A stretch of DNA of 21,236 nucleotides, from IMG/VR virus record IMGVR_UViG_3300007734_000458, positions 1 through 21,236 of that record. One strand, 5' to 3'. The number at the start of each line of letters is the position of its first letter. The stretch's first letter is position 1. Source of the DNA: a virus. This document shows positions 6,157 through 12,144 of the stretch, one piece after another. The position numbers and the translations under genes were made by a program. The notes under the pieces are model-generated. The model did no database searches, was not told the DNA's origin, and saw only the letters and a list, made by a program, of their open reading frames with translations.

Positions 6157-6395
6157 CAGTCGGTGCCTCCAGCATTGGTGATCGCATCCTCAAACATGTC
6201 AGCAATGGCAGGTGCACCGGCCAGCTCGATTGGCACGCCACTGGTGAGCAGACTGACCAAATCCTCTTGGCCAGCGACCTCGATGTCGAATCTGGTTTGG
6301 GCAGCATGGCGAATGGCTTGTGCCTGATTGCCAGCGCGAATCAGGCGGTGACGGTTAGTCTCCACATCGGTGACCACATAAATGCGTGTGCTCAT
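6156..6395 (-). CDS. Hypothetical small early phage protein
   Basis: A 79-residue protein with AAGGA before the ATG, overlapping the nuclease stop by ATGA. The first half (RIYVVTDVETNRHRLIRAGNQAQAIRHAAQ) looks like a beta-strand, turn, strand, helix unit; the second half contains EVAGQEDLVSLL and an acidic helix near the end. I recognise the RIY.VTD..TN..RL.RA..QAQA pattern as a small conserved protein of many betaproteobacterial phages and prophages; no function is established that I know of. It lies between the VRR-NUC nuclease and the Arc-like protein in a tightly coupled cluster. Confidence 0.7.
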   Translation of the reverse strand: MSTRIYVVTDVETNRHRLIRAGNQAQAIRHAAQTRFDIEVAGQEDLVSLLTSGVPIELAGAPAIADMFEDAITNAGGTD

Positions 6396-6766
6396 AAATT
6401 GTCCTTGTGTTGGTTGAAAAAGGCCTGAATCTTGCCCTTGGCATCATCAGCACCTTTTCCCACTATACAACAGAATCTCACACTTTCAAGATATGCGATC
6501 CAGTCTTTCTGCTCGGCACTCAGGCTGCCACCCTTGCTGCGCTTCATCTCCACCCAAAGCCCCCAAGCAGGAATGAACAGATCAGGCACACCAGAAGACA
6601 CACCCTCGGCCTTCAAGCGGCCAGCGGTGGCCGGACTGCGAGCCCCGCCATTTGGGATCGAAAAAATGCGCACGCCTGGCCAAGTCTGTCGAAACCAGCT
6701 CACCAGCTCGCGCTGCTCCTCATGCTCGGTGGGTATTCGGTCGGTGGTCAAAAGGGCACCTCGCAT
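6392..6766 (-). CDS. VRR-NUC domain nuclease
   Basis: A 124-residue protein made almost entirely of a VRR-NUC domain (PD-(D/E)XK superfamily, as in FAN1 and phage stand-alone nucleases). EHEEQRELVSWF (14-25) holds the first acidic residue, then IPNGGARS (37-44), GVPDLFIP (59-66, Asp62), LWVEMKR (70-76, Glu73 and Lys75) and LSAEQKDW (82-89, Gln86). Stand-alone VRR-NUC proteins are thought to act as structure-specific, possibly Holliday-junction-type nucleases. Start choice is uncertain: ATG 6766 overlaps the upstream gene by 19 bases, while TTG at 6751 has GAGG seven to eight bases upstream and overlaps the upstream stop as TTGA, matching the style of this operon. The GTG at 6772 is less likely. 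Confidence 0.85.
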   Translation of the reverse strand: MRGALLTTDRIPTEHEEQRELVSWFRQTWPGVRIFSIPNGGARSPATAGRLKAEGVSSGVPDLFIPAWGLWVEMKRSKGGSLSAEQKDWIAYLESVRFCCIVGKGADDAKGKIQAFFNQHKDNL

Positions 6767-6945
6767 TCCCACTTAGGACAGGCATCAACCTCAGCCGCAA
6801 ACTCTGCTGGCGGCTCCTGAAAGAACTCAACGCACAGGCCATCGGTGCCGTAATGCTCGCAGGTGTGGCAGCACTTGGGTGGGCCTGCTTTGACCCACTC
6901 GCGGTAGTCGATCAGGAATTGTGGTTCGGGGGGTCTGGTTGTCAT
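6748..6945 (-). CDS. Small Cys-rich, probably zinc-binding protein
   Basis: A 65-residue protein with CCHTCEHYGTDGLC at 27-40 and ACPKWEC at 55-61; the pattern C-x2-C-x7-C then C-P-x-W-E resembles small phage proteins with a C..C.......C....PP..F....CP.WE layout that likely bind zinc. PPAEF sits between the two halves. Function unknown; protein or nucleic-acid interaction is plausible. The frame is open far upstream (to 7125), but MTTRPPEPQF at 6945 overlaps the previous stop as ATGA and the upstream portion is covered by another gene. A similar cysteine-rich region occurs in the C-terminal part of the PD-(D/E)XK nuclease of this phage. Confidence 0.7.
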   Translation of the reverse strand: MTTRPPEPQFLIDYREWVKAGPPKCCHTCEHYGTDGLCVEFFQEPPAEFAAEVDACPKWECEVPF

Positions 6946-7106
6946 TTGTGTTGATCTTCCAATATTTGTGCTTTGACAATTTCCAAGATGCCGATTGCTT
7001 CGGCCAATGAGATTCGATCTGCGTATTCGTAGACCACAGCTTCGATCTTGTTTGCCATCTCTCCAAGATGCTCGCGTCTGAATGGCACTGTGACGATGTT
7101 GCTCAT
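6942..7106 (-). CDS. Small helical hypothetical protein, 54 residues
   Basis: Starts at ATG 7106 with a near-perfect GGAGGTG site and ends with TGA overlapping the next start (ATGA). The sequence begins MSNIVTVPFRREHLGEM and continues as two helices, IEAVVYEYADRISLAEAIG and ILEIVKAQILEDQ, with a clear amphipathic pattern. No cysteine or membrane segment. It may be a helical adaptor or anti-host protein; nothing in the sequence assigns a role. Too short to appear in a 60-codon scan, but the ribosome site and exact fit between its neighbours make it convincing. Confidence 0.7.
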   Translation of the reverse strand: MSNIVTVPFRREHLGEMANKIEAVVYEYADRISLAEAIGILEIVKAQILEDQHK

Positions 7107-7192
7107 GCTTCACCTCCAAACTCACTCAGACATTTTTTGCAGACAATCAATCCGCGCATCGCTCTGCGATACCCGCAATGCTCACACATCAT
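7103..7192 (-). CDS. Tiny zinc-ribbon-like protein, 29 residues
   Basis: From ATG 7192 to TGA 7103, with AAGGAG six bases before the start. Two knuckles are visible: CEHC at 3-6 and CKKC at 18-21, separated by a basic stretch (GYRRAMRGLIV). This is the minimal C-x2-C / C-x2-C pattern of a zinc ribbon. The start overlaps the stop of the sigma-like gene (ATGA) and its own stop overlaps the next ATG, so it is fully embedded in the coupled series. A second in-frame ATG directly follows the first. It may bind zinc and a protein partner such as RNA polymerase or the sigma-like protein; that is inference. Confidence 0.65.
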   Translation of the reverse strand: MMCEHCGYRRAMRGLIVCKKCLSEFGGEA

Positions 7193-7611
7193 TTGCTTCT
7201 CCTTTTTTCAATCTTCCACCAAAACCAAGGCATCACCCTGGTGTCCAATTCCCATATATTCATGCCAGTCAGTGCCTTCTGGTGGGTTCGAAACCTGCGC
7301 AACGCCTTCTCCAAAATCTGCCGCACACGCTCTGGCGATCTGCCGCCCATCTCCTCGCCTGCTTCTTTGAGCGTGCAGCCATCGAGCACGCACAGCGCAA
7401 TGGCCTGCTCCTCCTGATCAGTCAGCGGCGTGATAGCCACCAGGCGGCGCGCAAAGTCCTGCACCAGAACCAGATCAGGATCGGTCTGCACCGGCCACCA
7501 GGCATCGATCGGCTCACATTGCTCCGGCTCAATGTCTCGGCTGTACCAGATCGCCTTGACCTCGCTGGGCAAGTTGGCCACACCGAGCTTGCCATAGTGT
7601 TGTCCCCTCAT
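7189..7611 (-). CDS. Sigma-70 region 4-like protein
   Basis: A 140-residue protein. Residues about 58-108 read as sigma region 4: LTDQEEQAIALCVLDG (63-78) matches the region 4.1 helix pair, and LKEAGEEMGGRSPERVRQ (81-98) followed by ILEKALRRFR (99-108) matches the region 4.2 helix-turn-helix with the typical S-x-E-R-V-R-Q-I-x-x-K-A-L-R ending. No region 2 is present, so it cannot replace a full sigma factor. The tail (109-140) is aromatic and basic. Region 4-only phage proteins may bind the polymerase beta flap or a -35 like site and redirect transcription. GGAG lies before the ATG, which overlaps the helicase stop (ATGA). A plain HTH regulator is the alternative. Confidence 0.8.
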   Translation of the reverse strand: MRGQHYGKLGVANLPSEVKAIWYSRDIEPEQCEPIDAWWPVQTDPDLVLVQDFARRLVAITPLTDQEEQAIALCVLDGCTLKEAGEEMGGRSPERVRQILEKALRRFRTHQKALTGMNIWELDTRVMPWFWWKIEKRRSK

Positions 7612-9209
7612 GCCCAGCTCCGCTTGATCACCCGAAAGAACTTGCCATCCATGCGGTACTCAATGCTGCTCGGTGGCATGGAGTTGCTCATCTGCACAGA
7701 CAGGTAATCCAGCCCCTGCTCGCCCTCCATGCGCGAGACTTGAGTCAAATCAGCACCAGCACTGTTGGCCATGTTGAATAACTGCTGCATGGCTCTCTGG
7801 CCTGCATACCCATCGTGCAGCACCGGCAAGTACTCGGTGATCGGCTTGTCCGACAGGCTGCCGTAGTAAGTGCAGGCCAGCATCAACTTGCCACTGGCCT
7901 TGCTTGTGTGCGTGCGCCAGTTCCAACTGGTGACCTCAAGGTCTTTACAATCCAGACCCATGATGTCATCGTCTCTGAGCATCATGGCCTTTTTGACCGG
8001 CTCAGGAAAAGCATGGCCACAGGAAGGACAAACCATCACCGAGATGTGCACCAGTTCCCCACAGTTGTCGCATACCTTGACTGGTGCCTCGCCATTGCCA
8101 TCGCCACCCTTTTTTGGCGGTTGCACATTGGTGATCGGGCCATGCGACTCGACCACACCGGCAAAGTCCAGGACCAGGCAGTGGTCGGCATGGCTTTTGA
8201 CCCTCATCCCGCGGCCTGCCATTTGCACGTACAGACTCGCGCTCATGGTCGGGCGCAGCATGGCAATCAGATCAATGTCGGGGTAATCAAAGCCAGTAGT
8301 CAACACATTGGCATTGGTCAGCGCACGCAAGCGGCCAGCCTTGAAGTCGGCCAGCATTCGCTCGCGCTCCTGCTTTGGCGTCTCGCCTGTCACGCATTCG
8401 GCAGCCACCCCGTGCTGGCGCAGAACTTCAGCAATGTGCTGGGCGTGCTTAACGCCTGTGCAAAACAACAGCCAGGCTTTGCGAAAACTGGCCAGGCCAA
8501 TAATCTCTTGGACCACCTTTTGATTCTGGTCGTCGGTGTCCACTGCAGCCTGCAGCTCGGACTCGATGTACTCGCCACCTCGCTTGTGGACGCCAGTTAC
8601 ATCCAGCTTGGCCTTGGTTACTTTTGATTTCAGCGTGGCCAGGTAGCCCTTGAAGATCAGCTCCTCGATGCTGACAGGCTCGATCAAGGCATCAAACAGC
8701 GCAGGCTTGTCGGTGATAAGACCGTGGCCCAAGCGGTAAGGCGTGGCCGTTAAGCCTATTACCCTGACATTTGGATTTGTACGATAGATGTTTGATAGCA
8801 GTGTCCGATAGCCACCTTCGTCTTTGTGGTTGACCAGGTGGCACTCGTCGATCAGAACTAGGTCCACGTGGCCAAGTTCTTTTGACTTGCTACGCACCGA
8901 CTGGATGCCAGCAAACGTAATCGGCTCGCCCAAATCACGCCGGCCAATGCCAGCGCTGTAGATGCCCATCGGTGCCCCTGGCCAGTGCTGGCGCATCTTC
9001 TCGGCATTCTGCTCAATCAGCTCTTTGACATGGGTAAGCATCAGCACCCGAGTCTCAGGCCAGTTCTGTAAGGCATCCTTGCACAATGCGGCAACAATGT
9101 GGCTCTTGCCGGAGCCGGTGGGCAGGACTAGGCACGGGTTGCCCTGGTTGCCTGCTTCGAACCAGGCGTAGAGCTGGTCGATGGTGCGTTGTTGGTAGTC
9201 TCTCAACAT
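7608..9209 (-). CDS. Superfamily 2 DEAD/DEAH-type helicase with zinc ribbon
   Basis: A 533-residue ATP-dependent helicase. Motifs in order: RDYQQRTIDQL (3-13, Q-like start), Walker A LPTGSGKS (29-36), DECH (121-124), TATPYR (154-159, motif III), a C-terminal RecA-like domain with TTGFDYPDIDLI (304-315) and QMAGRGMR (329-336, motif VI). A zinc ribbon follows (CDNC at 380-383, CPSC at 394-397). After it, 130 residues have no recognised motif. It resembles ResIII/type III restriction-like helicases of phage early regions and probably unwinds DNA or branched intermediates during replication and recombination. I start at ATG 9209, which overlaps the previous stop by seven bases; a longer frame to 9224 adds five residues. 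Confidence 0.9.
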   Translation of the reverse strand: MLRDYQQRTIDQLYAWFEAGNQGNPCLVLPTGSGKSHIVAALCKDALQNWPETRVLMLTHVKELIEQNAEKMRQHWPGAPMGIYSAGIGRRDLGEPITFAGIQSVRSKSKELGHVDLVLIDECHLVNHKDEGGYRTLLSNIYRTNPNVRVIGLTATPYRLGHGLITDKPALFDALIEPVSIEELIFKGYLATLKSKVTKAKLDVTGVHKRGGEYIESELQAAVDTDDQNQKVVQEIIGLASFRKAWLLFCTGVKHAQHIAEVLRQHGVAAECVTGETPKQERERMLADFKAGRLRALTNANVLTTGFDYPDIDLIAMLRPTMSASLYVQMAGRGMRVKSHADHCLVLDFAGVVESHGPITNVQPPKKGGDGNGEAPVKVCDNCGELVHISVMVCPSCGHAFPEPVKKAMMLRDDDIMGLDCKDLEVTSWNWRTHTSKASGKLMLACTYYGSLSDKPITEYLPVLHDGYAGQRAMQQLFNMANSAGADLTQVSRMEGEQGLDYLSVQMSNSMPPSSIEYRMDGKFFRVIKRSWA

Positions 9210-10222
9210 ATGCGCCCATCCCACTTCTGCCGCACTTCGGCAATTAGCGAATCACCACTGGCGCAGGCAGCAGCATTGGCTAACAGTTCCTTGCTGCCAT
9301 AGACCCCTTCCCCCGGCTCACCATTGGCAATTCCAAGCCCGTCGATCTCATAGACTGCCACCCAGTCGGATGGCCCCTCAAGCCGCTTCCAAGGCACCAG
9401 ATCAGGGTGCAGGACATGGCTCTCGCAACCGGTGCGCTGAGACTCCAACGGAATCACATCGTCCCATTTGGCGCAGTGCCAGGTGCTGTCCGACAGCGGC
9501 GTCACATGGGCGCAGGTGCGGCAATTGACATGCTTTGTCGTCTTGCTGCCGTGGCAGAAGTCGTGGGCTGGGCAAAACTTGCACTGATACCAGCTTGGGT
9601 CAGCGCTGATCGGCTCGGGCATCCTGTCGGTCAAGGCAATGCGCTGGCCACGCTCAATGGCTTTGGTCGCCACTTCCTTGTCAAACTTGATGCGCTCAGT
9701 GTGGATGCGGTCATCATCTTTGCAGATAGTCAAGTACAAGGCGCGGTCGATCTGGGTGCCTGCCATGTAGACTTGCATCTGGACAAAGTGCTCTGGCTTG
9801 GACTTCTCGACGCCATTCTTTTCCAGGTCGTCAAATGCCTTTTTGGATGCCGTCTTGAACTCGGCAATGTGCTTGGCCTTGGGTGCCCCCGGCACGCCAG
9901 AATCAATGATGGCATCGAGCGATCCACTGACATGGCTGCCAAAGTCCACCTTGAACTGGGCAGACACTTTGCGGACATCAAGACCGATGGCTCGCAGGTC
10001 GCTGATGATGTTGTCCTCCTCCTCGTGGCCACGCCTGAACAGCCGCAGGATGCGTCCTGGGAAGGTCTGCTGCACAGCCCAGCGGAAGTTCAGCCACAGC
10101 CACCTGTCGCACACATGGCCCAACGTACTGGCCCCCAGATGTGGCCGCGGCATTTCAGCCTGCTCCTCGTGGTGCTTGTCAATTAGCGACTGGATGTTAT
10201 GCTCTGACTCGGGAATCTTCAT
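9203..10222 (-). CDS. PD-(D/E)XK (RecB/Cas4-like) nuclease with probable Fe-S cluster
   Basis: A 339-residue nuclease. Catalytic signature: FRRGHEEED (62-70) with His66, GSLDA (100-104, Asp103), EFK (121-123) and QMQVY (148-152). Cys38 before the core and Cys214, Cys217, Cys223 after it (CKFCPAHDFC) match the four-cysteine arrangement that holds a 4Fe-4S cluster in AddB and Cas4-type nucleases. Further cysteines (CRTC at 234-237, then 250 and 266) may bind zinc. It probably resects DNA ends for the Sak4-like recombinase in the same operon. AAGGAG precedes ATG 10222; the frame remains open to 10414 only because it runs through the hairpin and the neighbouring gene. Length is in the usual range for phage RecB-like exonucleases. 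Confidence 0.85.
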   Translation of the reverse strand: MKIPESEHNIQSLIDKHHEEQAEMPRPHLGASTLGHVCDRWLWLNFRWAVQQTFPGRILRLFRRGHEEEDNIISDLRAIGLDVRKVSAQFKVDFGSHVSGSLDAIIDSGVPGAPKAKHIAEFKTASKKAFDDLEKNGVEKSKPEHFVQMQVYMAGTQIDRALYLTICKDDDRIHTERIKFDKEVATKAIERGQRIALTDRMPEPISADPSWYQCKFCPAHDFCHGSKTTKHVNCRTCAHVTPLSDSTWHCAKWDDVIPLESQRTGCESHVLHPDLVPWKRLEGPSDWVAVYEIDGLGIANGEPGEGVYGSKELLANAAACASGDSLIAEVRQKWDGRIC

Positions 10223-10251
10223 GGGTTCTCCTTTGTAGTTGCCATTTTTAT

Positions 10252-10277
10252 GCCCCAACCTTTCAACGGGTTGGGGC
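10252..10277. terminator. Strong intergenic stem-loop
   Basis: GCCCCAACC and GGTTGGGGC form a perfect 9-bp GC-rich stem (10252-10260 with 10269-10277) around an 8-base loop. It lies in the 67-base gap between the DUF669-like gene and the nuclease gene. On the plus strand it is followed by CTTTCTTTCTT, so as an intrinsic terminator it would stop rightward (antisense) transcription. For the leftward operon the downstream bases are A-rich, so it would act as an attenuator or an mRNA 3'-end stabiliser. Confidence 0.6.
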
Positions 10278-10289
10278 TTTCTTTCTTGC

Positions 10290-10775
10290 CTACTTCTTTT
10301 TCCAGGGCGCACCAAAGGGTGTTTTGGCTGGAGCTGGCGCGGCAGGAATAACTGAGGCAGCAGGCGCTGCGCTGCCAGAGACCGATCTGAAACCCTTGAC
10401 CTCGTTGCTCGCACCGTACTTGGGGTCCTGCTTGATTGTCAATTTGATGCTGATCTGACCGCCAATTAAGTTGTCGGTATCAACCACCTTGGCTAAGCCA
10501 ATGGCTCGCATGATGTCCCCCAGTTGCTGGCGGCCGATCTCCTCAGCTTTGACATTTGGGTTCTTGATGTTGAGATTGCTAAACACCACGCGACCTTGAT
10601 GGCTCGGGCCAGTGATGTCGTAGCGGCACTTGATGTACTGGCCATTGCCTGCGCCCGTGGTCTTCAGCTCTGCCTGTGTAATGGTCGCTGTATACCAGCC
10701 GGCCGGCAGCGGCTCAAAATTGCCATTGCCTTTCGGCAGTTCGTTGAGTTCGATTTGTTCAGGTAAAAAAGCCAT
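10290..10775 (-). CDS. DUF669-family ssDNA-binding-like protein
   Basis: A 161-residue protein of the DUF669 type (PF05037), a family found in phage recombination and replication modules and considered SSB-like. Residues 20-70 carry the characteristic FEPLPAGWYTATITQAEL and YIKCRYDITGPSHQGRVVF strands; GGQISIKLTIKQDPKY (105-120) and the EVKGFRSV end complete the OB-like beta core. An Ala/Pro-rich tail follows, ending PFGAPWKKK. It would coat single-stranded DNA and assist the Sak4-like recombinase encoded two genes upstream. AAGGA precedes the ATG, two bases after the previous stop. Confidence 0.8.
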   Translation of the reverse strand: MAFLPEQIELNELPKGNGNFEPLPAGWYTATITQAELKTTGAGNGQYIKCRYDITGPSHQGRVVFSNLNIKNPNVKAEEIGRQQLGDIMRAIGLAKVVDTDNLIGGQISIKLTIKQDPKYGASNEVKGFRSVSGSAAPAASVIPAAPAPAKTPFGAPWKKK

Positions 10776-10777
10776 GA

Positions 10778-11164
10778 TTATTCCTTGGTAATGATTTTGA
10801 AAGATGCGCGGCCAGGCTTGGCCGTGATTGCGTCCGCAAGCGGTTTAGTAATGGATTCATCTGTGGATTTCCAGACATCCATGTTGATCTCAGGTTTCCA
10901 CCTAAACAAAGTGGCCAGGTGGTCTGACAGGCCAGCCTCGGCTGCCAGTGCCTGCAGTTTGTCACCATCAACCTTGCGGTCGATGCGGCCCGAGATTTTG
11001 ACCACAAAGCCTTCCGGCTCGGCAGTCTCAGTGCCCTCGAAGTTGTCAGCAATGGCCAGCAGCTTGACCATCTGGTCCTCAACCTTGCGGCGCTCTGTCG
11101 TGGCCTTTCCTTCGTCCGTTTTGTGGCGCAGCCACTCTGCGCTCAAGGTTTGCATCTTGGTCAT
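10778..11164 (-). CDS. DUF7173-like recombination-associated protein
   Basis: A 128-residue protein. An N-terminal helix rich in Lys, Glu and Thr (LSAEWLRHKTDEGKATTERR, 7-26) is followed by a small beta region (EGFVVKISGR, 51-60) and a helical end with RKVDGDKLQAL and ITAKPGRASFKI. This layout matches a phage family encoded between Sak4-like ATPases and SSB-like proteins that I know as DUF7173; a host nuclease inhibitor role like Gam has been considered for proteins in this position but is not shown here. The frame is open to 11269, but MTKMQTL at 11164 overlaps the upstream stop (ATGA). An ATG three codons later is an alternative. Confidence 0.6.
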   Translation of the reverse strand: MTKMQTLSAEWLRHKTDEGKATTERRKVEDQMVKLLAIADNFEGTETAEPEGFVVKISGRIDRKVDGDKLQALAAEAGLSDHLATLFRWKPEINMDVWKSTDESITKPLADAITAKPGRASFKIITKE

Positions 11165-11838
11165 GCCATGCCACCGATCTTGGCAATGATGGCACCCAGG
11201 TCTGGCGCTTCCCAGGCTTCGAGCTTGCCAGAGCGATCCTTGGCCAGCCACAGGCCATCCGAGTCGCACATCAGGGCACGCTGGGTTATTCCTTCGGCAT
11301 CGCGCTCAACCCTTAAGGCCAACACTTCGTCGAAGAAGTAGGGCAAGCCTTGGGTCAGGCTCTTGCCAGGCATGCCTGGGTTGTAGAGCATCTTGCCCAT
11401 CTCGTCGGTGGACTTCTCCAACTTGGCGCTCATGTAGACATGCTTGCCAGGCAGGTCACGAAAGGCTCGGATCAGCTCTGTCATTGTGCTGTTCATCTCA
11501 CCATACGCTGCGCGGCCATCCTTGGACTTCTTCATCTCGTGATGCAAGACCACCTCGGCCACCTCGCTGATTGAGTCCAGCGCCACCGACTGAAAGCCAG
11601 CGGCCTCCTTGCTGTCTCGGCACCAGGCAAATGCCTCACGCAGATCGTCCATGCTCGCAATCTCGATGTAAGGCAAGTCAGCGTCCTGGATAGACAGCAG
11701 GCCACCCTCGGCGCTCAGCACGATCACATTGGGCAACGTCTGCACCAGCGTGGTCTTGCCTGACCCCGCAGCGCCGTACACCAACACCTTCACTCCATTG
11801 GCAGACAAGCTGCCCGTTGACTTCAGTTTGATAGCCAT
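11161..11838 (-). CDS. Sak4-like RecA-fold recombinase (AAA_24)
   Basis: A 225-residue ATP-binding protein. Walker A GAAGSGKT is at 22-29, a Walker B-type segment SVALDSIS at 84-91, and MSAKLEKSTDEMGKML (136-151) with PGMPGKSL follows. This is the AAA_24 / Sak4 class of small Rad51-like single-strand annealing proteins found in phages. It is probably the recombinase of the early operon, working with the DUF669 SSB-like protein and the Fe-S nuclease. I start at ATG 11838, which has AAGGAG at 7 bases; an in-frame ATG eight codons upstream (11862) lacks such a site. It is the first gene of the leftward operon, facing the divergent control region. Confidence 0.85.
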   Translation of the reverse strand: MAIKLKSTGSLSANGVKVLVYGAAGSGKTTLVQTLPNVIVLSAEGGLLSIQDADLPYIEIASMDDLREAFAWCRDSKEAAGFQSVALDSISEVAEVVLHHEMKKSKDGRAAYGEMNSTMTELIRAFRDLPGKHVYMSAKLEKSTDEMGKMLYNPGMPGKSLTQGLPYFFDEVLALRVERDAEGITQRALMCDSDGLWLAKDRSGKLEAWEAPDLGAIIAKIGGMA

Positions 11839-11958
11839 TTGGCTCTCCTTTTTGGCACCCACTTCAGGAAATCTGTTCTGGGTGTGGTTGGATCATAAAC
11901 CAGAAATAGTGTAATATCCGCACATTGCAATAAATATTTTCAACAAAGGAAAAAAAAC
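11839..11958. promoter_or_regulatory. Divergent early control region
   Basis: A 120-base AT-rich gap between the leftward recombination operon and the rightward HTH/primase operon. It must hold promoters for both directions. Besides the rightward promoter at 11888-11917, TATGAT on the minus strand (11897-11892) could be a leftward -10, though no good -35 is visible. Two short palindromes, ATTGCAAT (11924-11931) and AAATATTT (11932-11939), lie between the rightward -10 and the ribosome site and could be operators for the small HTH protein encoded next to them. Confidence 0.5.
11888..11917 (+). promoter_or_regulatory. Rightward sigma-70-type promoter
   Basis: TTGGAT at 11888-11893 and TAATAT at 11912-11917 with an 18-base spacer give a plausible sigma-70 promoter 42 bases before the HTH gene start. 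The sequence around the -10 (ATAGTGTAATATCC) shares ATAGTGT with the internal leftward promoter near 5326. Confidence 0.5.
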
Positions 11959-12144
11959 ATGATGACCCTTGAACAGATACGCAACGCCCTATCAGACCGA
12001 ATGCCAATCAAGGTAGCCGAGGCGACTGGCGTTCACTACAACACCATCCGCCAAGTGCGTGACAACCCAAACGCAAACCCAACCCATAAAGTCCTGCTGG
12101 CGCTGTCCAACTACTTGGAAAGCCGCAAGGTGACGCATGGCTGA
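11959..12144 (+). CDS. Small helix-turn-helix regulator
   Basis: A 61-residue protein. PIKVAEATGVHYNTIRQV (16-33) reads as an HTH: helix 2 IKVAEATG, turn, recognition helix VHYNTIRQVRD; then KVLLALSNYLES is the closing helix. It resembles Cro-size phage regulators. AAAGGA precedes the tandem ATG codons (11959 and 11962; either could be used). It is the first gene of the rightward transcript and faces the divergent promoters, so it is well placed to repress one or both (inference). Its last eight bases overlap the primase start. Confidence 0.75.
   Translation: MMTLEQIRNALSDRMPIKVAEATGVHYNTIRQVRDNPNANPTHKVLLALSNYLESRKVTHG

Noticed and set aside
7815-8627. Plus-strand open frame of 270 codons across the helicase
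   Set aside because: Antisense shadow; helicase motifs II-VI are on the other strand in this interval.
9407-10186. Plus-strand open frame of 259 codons across the Fe-S nuclease
   Set aside because: Opposite a nuclease with full catalytic signature; no ribosome site and no recognisable protein pattern.
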